Positions 1 through 5,373 of a DNA stretch of 7,547 nt are shown here, piece by piece. Origin of the DNA: Actinomycetota bacterium (GTDB taxonomy: Bacteria > Actinomycetota > Thermoleophilia > Gaiellales > Gaiellaceae); assembly GCA_005884155.1 (NCBI GenBank), contig VAXD01000037.1:1-7547 (forward strand). Direction: 5' to 3'. The number at the start of each line of letters is the position of its first letter. Within the stretch, counting starts at the first letter, position 1. The position numbers and the translations under genes were made by a program. A model generated the notes under the pieces. The model ran no database searches, was not told where the DNA came from, and saw nothing but the letters and a program-made list of their open reading frames with translations.

Positions 1-2
1 TC

Positions 3-503
3 GCTTGGGCGGTGTCGACGCTCTTCATCTGCGAGGGACTGATCGACAATGGCGGCGGGCGCCACGTGGCGGCCGACCCGTTCCAGTTTCAGAGCCTGTC
101 GCAGCAGGCGACGCGCTACGAGGGCGCCGGCCTGCGCGCGCTCGAGGAGGCGGGCGTGAGCGAGCTCGTCGAGTTCTATCCCGAGGAGTCGCAGGTCGTC
201 TTCCCGCGGCTACTGGCCGAGGGAAGGCGCTTCGAGTTGGCCTTCATTGACGCCAACCATCGCTTCGAGGGCGTCTTCCTCGACCTTGTCTACGCGGGCC
301 GGCTGCTCGAGGAGGGCGGCGTGGTCTTCGCAGACGACGTGCAGCTCCCGGCCGTGCGGCGCGCGGTCGACTTCTGCCTGGCGAACCTCGGCTGGACCGT
401 CGAGGACGAGGGAGCAGAAGGCGACGTCCACGAATGGATTGTCCTGCGCACCGGACCGCATGAGGCGTTCCTGAGGCCGTTCGACGCGTTCGTGGATTTC
501 TAG
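3..503 (+). CDS. Class I SAM-dependent methyltransferase-like protein, 5' end cut by window edge
   Basis: The frame is open to the left edge, so the GTG at 12 is probably an internal valine and the true start lies outside. About 166 residues remain, ending with TAG at 501-503. The visible part fits the later half of a Rossmann-fold methyltransferase of the Methyltransf_24 type: an alanine-rich helix (AWAVSTLFICEGL), an acidic strand end (HVAADPFQ), a strand ending in FELAFIDANH, a helix (DLVYAGRLL), then GGVVFADDV, where the paired aspartates are typical of this group. The usual glycine-rich SAM motif I would lie upstream and cannot be checked. Substrate unknown; such proteins often act on sugars or secondary metabolites. 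It converges on the next gene and the two stop codons overlap. Family assignment is by motif order only. Confidence 0.75.
   Translation, partial: AWAVSTLFICEGLIDNGGGRHVAADPFQFQSLSQQATRYEGAGLRALEEAGVSELVEFYPEESQVVFPRLLAEGRRFELAFIDANHRFEGVFLDLVYAGRLLEEGGVVFADDVQLPAVRRAVDFCLANLGWTVEDEGAEGDVHEWIVLRTGPHEAFLRPFDAFVDF
500..503. other. Shared CTAG: overlapping stop codons of convergent genes
   Basis: The plus-strand methyltransferase ends with TAG at 501-503, and the minus-strand methyltransferase ends with TAG read from 502 down to 500. The palindrome CTAG therefore supplies both stops, leaving no space for a terminator between the genes. Both transcripts must run into each other's coding region or end through another mechanism. 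Confidence 0.85.
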
Positions 504-1306
504 CGCACCCCGAGCCGCATGCGGTATCCGAACAGAAACGGAACCGTGCGGTCGCCGAGCACGTGGCGCGCGACCTCTTCGAGCTCGGCGATGTCGAGGT
601 CGCGCTCGAGCTCCGGGTCGTCACCCGCCGCGGCGGGCAGTCCGAGGCTCCGGGCGAACCCCACGACGCGGTTGGCGTTGCCCTCCTCGATTGAGTTGAG
701 CACGACCTCGCGGCAGGTTGCGAAGCAGCCGCTCTCTCGCAAGCGGTCGAGATGCCCGTCTTTCGGCCAACGGTCGCCGCCGCGCTGGATCCCTCTGCGC
801 CGGCGCGCTTCCCGGCGGCGTTCCTGATAGGCCTCGTAAGCGATGTCGAGCTCCGGGTCGATGATCGGCGGCCAGTCGTAGTCGTACGCCGCGAACACGC
901 CGCCGGGACGGAGAGTGCGAGCAGCCTCGGCGAAGACGGGCCACGGTTCCATCCAGTGCAGCGACTGGGAGCAGGTGACGATGTCCGCGATGCCGTCGGG
1001 CAGGCCGGTCGCGTGCGCGTAGGCCTGCACGAACTCGACTCCCGGCGCGCTTTCGGCGGCTGCCAGCATTGCGGGATTCGGCTCGACGCCGATGGCCCGC
1101 TCGGCGAGGCCCGACCACGCGCGCGTCGAGAGGCCGGTGCCGCAGCCGAGATCGACGACGAGCTTCGGCGGCTCGGCGCGTGCGTATCGCGAAAGCAGCT
1201 CGAGCAGCACGCGCGGAGGCTTGGGCCGGTGTCGGTCGTAACCGGCGGCGAACCCGGTGCGGTCGTAGCCCGAGTTCTCGATCAGAGCCTGCGAAAAGTC
1301 ACTCAC
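500..1306 (-). CDS. Class I SAM-dependent methyltransferase (Methyltransf_11/25 type)
   Basis: A 268-residue cytosolic enzyme expected to transfer a methyl group from S-adenosylmethionine to an unidentified small molecule. SAM-binding motif I is VVDLGCGTG at residues 50-58. The acidic end of strand 2 is E75 (IGVEPNPAML). The post-II segment is DIVTCSQSLHWM around 108-119, and LRPGGVFAAYDY at 132-143 is motif III. The SLHWM segment recalls the trans-aconitate or UbiE-like methyltransferase group. Residues about 160-180 are rich in arginine, and the C-terminal half is the variable substrate part. The start is GTG at 1306: an in-frame TAA lies upstream at 1331-1333 with no ATG between. A purine-rich AAGGGG lies about 12 bases further up, so the ribosome site is weak. 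Two promoter-like elements lie upstream. Confidence 0.9.
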   Translation of the reverse strand: MSDFSQALIENSGYDRTGFAAGYDRHRPKPPRVLLELLSRYARAEPPKLVVDLGCGTGLSTRAWSGLAERAIGVEPNPAMLAAAESAPGVEFVQAYAHATGLPDGIADIVTCSQSLHWMEPWPVFAEAARTLRPGGVFAAYDYDWPPIIDPELDIAYEAYQERRREARRRRGIQRGGDRWPKDGHLDRLRESGCFATCREVVLNSIEEGNANRVVGFARSLGLPAAAGDDPELERDLDIAELEEVARHVLGDRTVPFLFGYRMRLGVR

Positions 1307-1364
1307 TGCGCGCCATCGCCCCTTGGTCCCTTAGTTCGGTTCGCCCGGCCTCCTCCCCGAGGCG

Positions 1365-1421
1365 ATCGTATCGAGGAAAAGCGCGCGTGTCCGTCACAGA
1401 AGTGCGCCGAACCTGTGTCAA
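1365..1421 (-). promoter_or_regulatory. Two overlapping promoter-like elements upstream of the methyltransferase
   Basis: Read on the minus strand. A perfect TTGACA (1416-1421) is followed after 17 bases by TGTGAC (1393-1398), which is a poor -10. A second pair is CGGACA (1388-1393), a 17-base spacer, and TACGAT (1365-1370), a reasonable actinobacterial -10 of TAnnnT form. The second would give a leader of roughly 50 bases before the GTG at 1306. The spacing is right for a housekeeping sigma factor, but short matches like these arise by chance, so this is a suggestion only. It fits the neighbouring c-di-GMP gene being terminated just before. Confidence 0.35.
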
Positions 1422-1437
1422 CCGGCCGAGAGATCCG

Positions 1438-1467
1438 CGGGGCGGCTTGCCGCAGTGGCCCGCCCCG
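1438..1467 (-). terminator. Strong hairpin after the GGDEF/HD-GYP gene
   Basis: An 8-bp perfect inverted repeat, CGGGGCGG (1438-1445) with CCGCCCCG (1460-1467). An inner GCC/GGC pair (1449-1451 with 1457-1459) lengthens the stem across a 3-base bulge and closes a 5-base loop. It begins 8 bases after the stop of the minus-strand c-di-GMP gene. No T-tract follows in the direction of transcription. It is therefore either a tail-less terminator, as is often proposed for high-GC actinomycetes, or an mRNA 3'-end protecting structure. Confidence 0.45.
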
Positions 1468-1474
1468 GGCGCGC

Positions 1475-3292
1475 TCAGGAGGCCAGCGCGGCGGCCGGTT
1501 CGGCCGTCGTGGTGACCGGGAGCGCGAGCTCCTGGGCGAAAGCGGCCACGATCTCGGGGTCGAACTGCGTCCCGGCACAGCGATCGAGCTCGGCGACGGC
1601 ATCCTCCGGCGAGATGCGCCGCTGATAGACGCACTCGGAGGTCATTGCGTCGTACGCGTCTGCGACGAAGATGATCCGCGCACCGAGCGGGATCTGCTCG
1701 CCCGGCAGGCCGTCCGGATACCCGCTCCCGTCCCAGCGCTCGTGATGGTGGAGCACCCACTCGGCGACCGTCTCGACCCCGAGGCTCTCGAGCATGCGGA
1801 ACCCGATCTGCGGGTGGCGTTCGAGGATCATCCGCTCGGGCTCGGTGAGCGGACCGGGCTTGCGCAGGAGCTCTTCCGGGATCGCGAGCTTGCCGAGGTC
1901 GTGGAGGCTGGCGGCGAGGCGGGTCATCTCGACCTGGTCCTCGGCGAGGCCGAGGCACCGGGCGGTGCGAGCCGCCAGCTCGGAGACCCGCTGCGAATGG
2001 CTCCCCGTGTAAGCGTTGCGGGCGTCGACGGCCCTGGCGAGGCTGGCCGCCGCGCGGAAGCGCGCAGCCCGATCGGGCCCGCTCGCGAGCCGCTTCAGCT
2101 CGGCGAGCTCGATCACGTCCGGCCGGTAGGCGCGTGCCTGGTTCTTGCCGTACTCCTTCGCCCAGTAGAGCGCGCTATCGGCAAGTCGGATCAGCTCGTC
2201 GCGCTCGGATCCGTGCTGCGGCGAAGTTGCGACACCCGCGCTCACTGTCACCGAGCCAACCTGGTCGAGTGCGAGCCGGCCGATCCGCTCGACGACGGAA
2301 CAGGCTGCGGCGCTCGCGCCCTGCTCGTCGTATCCCGGCAGTAGGAGCGCGAACTCGTCGCCGCCGAGCCGGAACGCCTCGCCCGTCTGGCGGAGACGGC
2401 TCGCCAGCTGGGAGAGGACGGCGTCGCCGGCGGGATGCCCAAAGCGGTCGTTGACGCGCTTGAAGTCGTCGACGTCGACGAGACAGAGTGTCAGCGGCAG
2501 CCCGCGCGCCTGTGCCTGCGCCAGCTCGCGCTCGAGCCGCTCGTGGAAGTGGCGGTGGTTGCCGAGGCCCGTCAACGGATCCGTCAGCGCGAGGCGCATC
2601 GCACGCAGGGCGCGAACGATCGCGCGCTGGTAGAGCTGGATCGCGAGCAGCGGCCCGACGAGCGCGACCGACAGGAACGGAGAGCGCTGCCAGAGCACGA
2701 CGAGCATCAGCGCCGCGGACGCCATCAAGGAGAACGGCACGATGGTCCGGCGAATGTTGAAGCGGGCGACCGAGAGGACTGACTGGCGGGCGGTCACGGC
2801 GACGACGGCCGTGATCAGGACGAGGTTGACCGTGTATTGGGCGGAAGCGGCAACCCCAACGCGGGCGAGGACGCCGCTGGGACCTGTGTGTCCTGAGATC
2901 GGCGCAACGAGCGCCCCGGCCGCCGTCGCTGCAAGAGCGAGCACCGAGACGTTGTAGGCAATCCGGATCCGGGGCCGCTGCTCGAGCAACTGCGTGAGAG
3001 CGGGCGGGAGGATGACGACGAGCAACCCAGCTGCCCAGCCGAAGAGAACGATCGATGCGACGCCGAAGACGAACGACAGCGAGACGCCCCCGGTGTCGAT
3101 TCCCTCGACGGGGACTGGGAAGCGGTCGGCAAGCGTCGACGCTGCGATCAAGGCGATCAACCCGAGCAGCGTCGTCGCCTTGTGCTGCTCGAGCGCGAAC
3201 GTGAAGACGCCCGCGCACGTCACGGCCAGGCCGGCGGCGCAAACGGGCGCGACAACCGCGAGGAGTCGCGGGGCCGGAAGGCTGTGCTTCAC
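1475..3292 (-). CDS. Membrane-bound GGDEF and HD-GYP cyclic-di-GMP enzyme
   Basis: A 605-residue protein with about 7-8 hydrophobic segments in residues 10-222, resembling a MASE-type membrane sensor. A GGDEF domain (about 232-390) follows: DPLTGLGN at 238-245, metal/substrate residues in LVDVDDFKRVND (271-282), and intact RLGGDEF (308-314). An HD-GYP domain (about 412-590) comes last: HDLGK at 464-468, KPGPLT, HHHERWDGSGYP at 515-526 and VADAYDAMTS. GGDEF domains make c-di-GMP from two GTP; HD-GYP domains hydrolyse it. Both catalytic motifs are present, so it may do both. The usual RxxD inhibitory site is absent: the four residues at that spacing read RQTG (301-304). The commonly seen DRPYR is ECVYQ (553-557), losing one arginine. 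The start is GTG at 3292, with GGTAGGGG just upstream overlapping the stop of the small gene before it, which suggests translational coupling. The membrane part's signal is unknown. Confidence 0.95.
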   Translation of the reverse strand: MKHSLPAPRLLAVVAPVCAAGLAVTCAGVFTFALEQHKATTLLGLIALIAASTLADRFPVPVEGIDTGGVSLSFVFGVASIVLFGWAAGLLVVILPPALTQLLEQRPRIRIAYNVSVLALAATAAGALVAPISGHTGPSGVLARVGVAASAQYTVNLVLITAVVAVTARQSVLSVARFNIRRTIVPFSLMASAALMLVVLWQRSPFLSVALVGPLLAIQLYQRAIVRALRAMRLALTDPLTGLGNHRHFHERLERELAQAQARGLPLTLCLVDVDDFKRVNDRFGHPAGDAVLSQLASRLRQTGEAFRLGGDEFALLLPGYDEQGASAAACSVVERIGRLALDQVGSVTVSAGVATSPQHGSERDELIRLADSALYWAKEYGKNQARAYRPDVIELAELKRLASGPDRAARFRAAASLARAVDARNAYTGSHSQRVSELAARTARCLGLAEDQVEMTRLAASLHDLGKLAIPEELLRKPGPLTEPERMILERHPQIGFRMLESLGVETVAEWVLHHHERWDGSGYPDGLPGEQIPLGARIIFVADAYDAMTSECVYQRRISPEDAVAELDRCAGTQFDPEIVAAFAQELALPVTTTAEPAAALAS

Positions 3293-3299
3293 TCGACCC

Positions 3300-3407
3300 C
3301 TACCAGTACAGATTAAAAAGGTCCTCGCCCCAACCGCCGACGACGGCGATCATGACCAGCGCGAGAACTGCGGCGAGTGCAAGCAGCCGAGGACGCCACT
3401 GCAACAT
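3300..3407 (-). CDS. 35-residue single-span membrane peptide, upstream partner of the c-di-GMP enzyme
   Basis: A short gene with an ATG at 3407 and TAG at 3302-3300. GGGGAGG ends six bases before the ATG, the best Shine-Dalgarno in the window. The peptide has a basic N-terminus (MLQWRPR), one hydrophobic stretch at about residues 8-24, then a short tail rich in Trp, Gly and acidic residues (GGWGEDLFNLYW). This suggests a single membrane helix with the N-terminus inside. Its stop lies 7 bases before the GTG of the GGDEF/HD-GYP gene, so the two are almost surely co-transcribed and perhaps translationally coupled. In-frame ATGs at 3434 and 3473 would give 44 or 57 residues but lack a well-placed ribosome site. 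Function is unknown; a regulator or membrane partner of the enzyme, or a leader peptide setting its translation, are guesses. Confidence 0.72.
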   Translation of the reverse strand: MLQWRPRLLALAAVLALVMIAVVGGWGEDLFNLYW

Positions 3408-3513
3408 CGTCAACCTCCCCAAGAGAACCAACATGACGCCGTCGATTCTGGAACCTGGGCCGCCCTGTTGCATCCCCCGGACGGGTGAGCTTTGAGATGA
3501 GCCCGTTTAGGCG
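3408..3513 (-). promoter_or_regulatory. Leader region between the SLH-NlpC gene and the small peptide gene
   Basis: 106 bases that should hold the promoter or leader of the peptide/c-di-GMP unit, or simply connect it to the gene upstream on the same strand. I find no convincing -35/-10 pair. A 5-bp inverted repeat, ACGGG (3481-3485) and CCCGT (3502-3506), lies about 7 bases after the upstream stop; it is too weak and lacks a T-tract to be called a terminator. A CAAAGCTC segment inside it faintly recalls part of a c-di-GMP-I (GEMM) riboswitch, but the other conserved parts are missing and I do not call one. Confidence 0.3.
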
Positions 3514-4584
3514 TTAGGAACCAGAAACGAGGCCGGCCTCCGTGAGCGGGCGCCGAGCCCACGCGAAGGACTGCCGGTACCAGCCGGTCAGCGGCGTCAC
3601 GGCGACGCCCTGGCCCGACGAGTGGAGCATCCAGCCGGCGCCCAGGTAGATCCCGGTGTGGCCGATCTGACTCGGCGTCGAGCGAGTCCCGGCCGAGCCG
3701 AAGAAGACGATGTCTCCCGGCTGGAGCTTCGCGAAGCCGATGCGCTTCGACTTCGGCACCTCGCCGCTCATCTGGTAGGTCGTGCGTCCTTTGATCGTCG
3801 CGTTGAGCGCCGCGCCGCCGGGATAAGCCTGAAGCTTGTAGACGCGCCAGACGAACCCCGAGCAGTCGAAACCGCCGCGAGCCTGGACGCCGAACGGCGC
3901 CTCGGCGTGCTCGCTCGTGCCGCCCCAGACGTAGGGATAGCCGACGAAGCGGGCGGCGGTGTCGAGTACGCGCATCTGCCACGCGCTGAGGTCGGGGAGC
4001 GTGAATGTCGCGGCAGCGTCCTCGACGTACTGCTGCTCCCAACCGCCGAAATGCAGGATGGCCGCGACGGAGTACGCCGTTTCGGCCCGCGTGACGGGAT
4101 CCGTGGGGAGTAGCTCGAGGTCGTCGTCCTTGGCCGGGTGGTTCGTCCGGAGTCCGAGCAGCCGCGCGACCGTCTCCGTGCCGAAGCGCGACGGCACGGT
4201 CAGCCCGGCGCTCCGCGCGTTCGACAGGAACAGCGCAGCTGCATCCGAGAGCTGCAGCGCTTTGACCAGGCTCGCGTCCAGTTGCGTGACAGTGACCGGC
4301 GCCGACGGGTCGAGCGGGTTGATTTTCGGCTGCTCCGTGAGGTCGGCGACCAGCGTCGCCAGCTCGCCTCGCGTCAGCGGGTCGTTCGGCCGAAAGGCGG
4401 AAACGCTCTTGGCCATCAGGCCTTTCGTGACGACGAAGCGGATCTGGGCGCGGTCCCACGACTTCGGCGGGACGACCGAGCTCTTCTTCTGCGCGCCGCC
4501 AGAGTCCGCGATCTGGGTCGCGGCTGCGGCGCAGGGCGCTGCGAGCAGCGCGCAGCAGGCGGCAAGGACGGCAAGGCGGCTCAT
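3514..4584 (-). CDS. Secreted SLH-domain NlpC/P60 cell-wall peptidase
   Basis: A 356-residue exported protein. Residues 1-22 form a signal peptide (basic SR, hydrophobic core, Ala-rich cleavage area near AAA). Two S-layer-homology-like repeats follow: one at about 45-83 (FRPNDPLTRGELATLV) and one at about 135-180 (LLPTDPVTRAETAYSV). These usually bind cell-wall polymers. The C-terminal NlpC/P60 domain (about 200-346) has the catalytic Cys241 in FDCSGFVWRVYK, His309 in IGHTGIYLG and His321 in MLHSSGQGV as the probable triad. LQPGDIVFF precedes the first His, as is normal. Such enzymes cut peptide bonds within peptidoglycan stems, often D-Glu-meso-DAP, during growth or separation. The ATG at 4584 is chosen because the signal peptide starts there; only a modest AGGGA lies upstream. 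The 51-base gap to the plus-strand gene at 4636 is divergent. Confidence 0.93.
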   Translation of the reverse strand: MSRLAVLAACCALLAAPCAAAATQIADSGGAQKKSSVVPPKSWDRAQIRFVVTKGLMAKSVSAFRPNDPLTRGELATLVADLTEQPKINPLDPSAPVTVTQLDASLVKALQLSDAAALFLSNARSAGLTVPSRFGTETVARLLGLRTNHPAKDDDLELLPTDPVTRAETAYSVAAILHFGGWEQQYVEDAAATFTLPDLSAWQMRVLDTAARFVGYPYVWGGTSEHAEAPFGVQARGGFDCSGFVWRVYKLQAYPGGAALNATIKGRTTYQMSGEVPKSKRIGFAKLQPGDIVFFGSAGTRSTPSQIGHTGIYLGAGWMLHSSGQGVAVTPLTGWYRQSFAWARRPLTEAGLVSGS

Positions 4585-4620
4585 ACCACGGTCCCTATCG
4601 TCCGAAGGCGCGAGGCGCTT

Positions 4621-4635
4621 TAGTCTGCGGCGGGG
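4621..4635 (+). promoter_or_regulatory. -10-like TAGTCT close to the start of the AccE-like gene
   Basis: TAGTCT (4621-4626, TAnnnT form) ends nine bases before the ATG at 4636, so transcription would begin at or within a few bases of the start codon. No Shine-Dalgarno sits at a working distance; GCGGGG abuts the ATG. Together this suggests a leaderless or near-leaderless mRNA, which is common in actinomycetes. No good -35 is visible. Tentative. Confidence 0.3.
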
Positions 4636-4842
4636 ATGAACATCGAGATCACGCCGGAACCGAGCCCGGAGGAGCGTCAGGCCCTACTGGCGTCGCTGGA
4701 ACGGTTACTCGGAGCGCCGGAGCCGCCCGCCGCATACCGCAGCGGGTGGCGCGAGTGCGGGATTCTCGAGAACGTGCTGGGCGACGACGGCGATGAGACA
4801 GTCGCGCGGCCCCGCAGCAGTCCCGGCGCCAAGCGCGCGTAG
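4636..4842 (+). CDS. Small AccE-like (acyl-CoA carboxylase epsilon subunit) protein
   Basis: A 68-residue soluble protein beginning MNIEITPEPSPEERQALLAS. Actinobacterial acyl-CoA carboxylase epsilon subunits are short proteins with a beta strand, then a P-T/S-PEE-x-x-A-L helix, a Pro/Ala linker and a Trp/Arg-containing C-terminal part. This one shows strand IEITPEP, helix PSPEERQALLASLERLL, linker GAPEPPAA and then YRSGWRE. The epsilon subunit binds the carboxyltransferase beta subunit and stimulates the complex. The biotin carboxylase/BCCP gene lies 514 bases downstream on the same strand, which supports the idea. The last 166 bases are antisense to the end of pgsA, with third codon positions facing each other, so codon bias cannot decide which frame is used there. 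Assignment is by pattern, without alignment. Confidence 0.6.
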   Translation: MNIEITPEPSPEERQALLASLERLLGAPEPPAAYRSGWRECGILENVLGDDGDETVARPRSSPGAKRA

Positions 4843-5336
4843 TCGAGCCCGGAGACCCACGTCAGGACGAGCGCGACGAGCAGCGCCCACCACGCCGCGT
4901 CCGTGCCCCACGCGCCTGCCGCCGCGAAGCCGCCGATCGCAGCTGCTGTCGCCTGCGACCACGTCTTGAGCTTGCCGAGGTCGCGCGCGTGCATGACGAC
5001 GCCTCGCTCGAGCGCGGCCAGGCGCAAACCGGAGACCAGGAACTCGCGAGCCACGATCGCCGCGACCATCCAGCCCGGAAAGATGTCTTCGCCGACGAGG
5101 ACGATTAGGACGGTCAGGACGAGGAGCTTGTCCGCCACCGGGTCGAGCAGCGAGCCGAGCGGAGAGGTGTAACCCCGGCTCCGCGCGACGCGCCCGTCGA
5201 ACCAGTCGGTGGTCATCGCCGCGATGAAGATCGCGGTCGCCCACCAGTCGTGCCCCGGGATGTCCCAGACGAAGAGGACGACCACGATCGGCACGGCCGC
5301 CACCCGCACGAGCGTCAGCTGGTCTGCAAGCCCCAT
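4677..5336 (-). CDS. pgsA: CDP-diacylglycerol-glycerol-3-phosphate 3-phosphatidyltransferase
   Basis: A 219-residue integral membrane enzyme that joins CDP-diacylglycerol and glycerol-3-phosphate to phosphatidylglycerophosphate, the committed step to phosphatidylglycerol and cardiolipin. The CDP-alcohol phosphotransferase signature DxxDGxxARx8GxxxDxxxD is complete at residues 44-69 (D44, D47, G48, A51, R52, G61, D65, D69), giving the metal-binding aspartates. Features separating PgsA from other family members are the N-terminal DQLTLVRVAAVP, VAREFLVSGLRLAALERGV at 95-113, and GKLKTWSQ at 121-128. About five membrane helices are visible. The recognisable enzyme ends near residue 175 (SGLDYARLAPGLLRG). 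The last roughly 43 residues are Ser/Arg/Pro-rich, unlike usual 180-195-residue PgsA, and are antisense to the AccE-like gene. Start ATG 5336 has no Shine-Dalgarno; a TATTCT lies 8 bases upstream, so it may be leaderless. Confidence 0.95.
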   Translation of the reverse strand: MGLADQLTLVRVAAVPIVVVLFVWDIPGHDWWATAIFIAAMTTDWFDGRVARSRGYTSPLGSLLDPVADKLLVLTVLIVLVGEDIFPGWMVAAIVAREFLVSGLRLAALERGVVMHARDLGKLKTWSQATAAAIGGFAAAGAWGTDAAWWALLVALVLTWVSGLDYARLAPGLLRGRATVSSPSSPSTFSRIPHSRHPLRYAAGGSGAPSNRSSDASRA

Positions 5337-5373
5337 GAGCGGGGAGAATACGGCTCGTGGCCCCGTTCTCGAA
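5337..5373. promoter_or_regulatory. Compact divergent start region of pgsA and the carboxylase gene
   Basis: Only 20 bases separate the two start codons (5337-5356). On the minus strand TATTCT (5345-5350) ends eight bases before the pgsA ATG, with TCGAGA (5367-5372) 16 bases upstream as a 4/6 -35. On the plus strand the same AT patch reads GAGAAT (5344-5349), seven bases before the GTG at 5357. GGGGAG (5341-5346) could instead be a distant ribosome site for that GTG. The overlap implies a shared or symmetric -10 with leaderless transcripts, or promoters inside the opposite coding region. Confidence 0.35.

Noticed and set aside
12..503. GTG at 12 as the true start of the first gene
   Set aside because: The frame stays open to the edge and the sequence before it (AWA) fits the conserved helix, while the SAM motif I would be missing if translation began here.
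752..2344. Long plus-strand open frame of 530 codons
   Set aside because: It runs antisense to the methyltransferase and the GGDEF/HD-GYP gene, both with clear motifs. Its product has no recognisable domain and is Arg/Ala/Glu-rich, as expected of a high-GC shadow frame.
2175..3242. Minus-strand frame of 355 codons inside the c-di-GMP gene
   Set aside because: Arg-rich shadow of the GGDEF gene on the same strand in another frame, with no ribosome site or motifs.
3407..3473. Longer 57- or 44-residue versions of the small peptide starting at 3473 or 3434
   Set aside because: These in-frame ATGs have no Shine-Dalgarno at a usable distance (GGGGG abuts the first), while the ATG at 3407 has GGGGAGG with good spacing.
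3481..3506. Terminator after the SLH-NlpC gene
   Set aside because: Only five paired bases around a 16-base loop with no T-rich tail; too weak to support.
3408..3513. Possible c-di-GMP riboswitch upstream of the peptide/c-di-GMP operon
   Set aside because: Only a CAAAGCTC fragment resembles the GEMM core; the second helix and tetraloop/receptor parts are not found. A covariance-model search would be needed to revive it.
3410..4459. Minus-strand open frame of 349 codons overlapping the SLH-NlpC gene in another frame
   Set aside because: Arg/Pro/Ala-rich translation with no motifs; the overlapping frame has a signal peptide and the full catalytic set.
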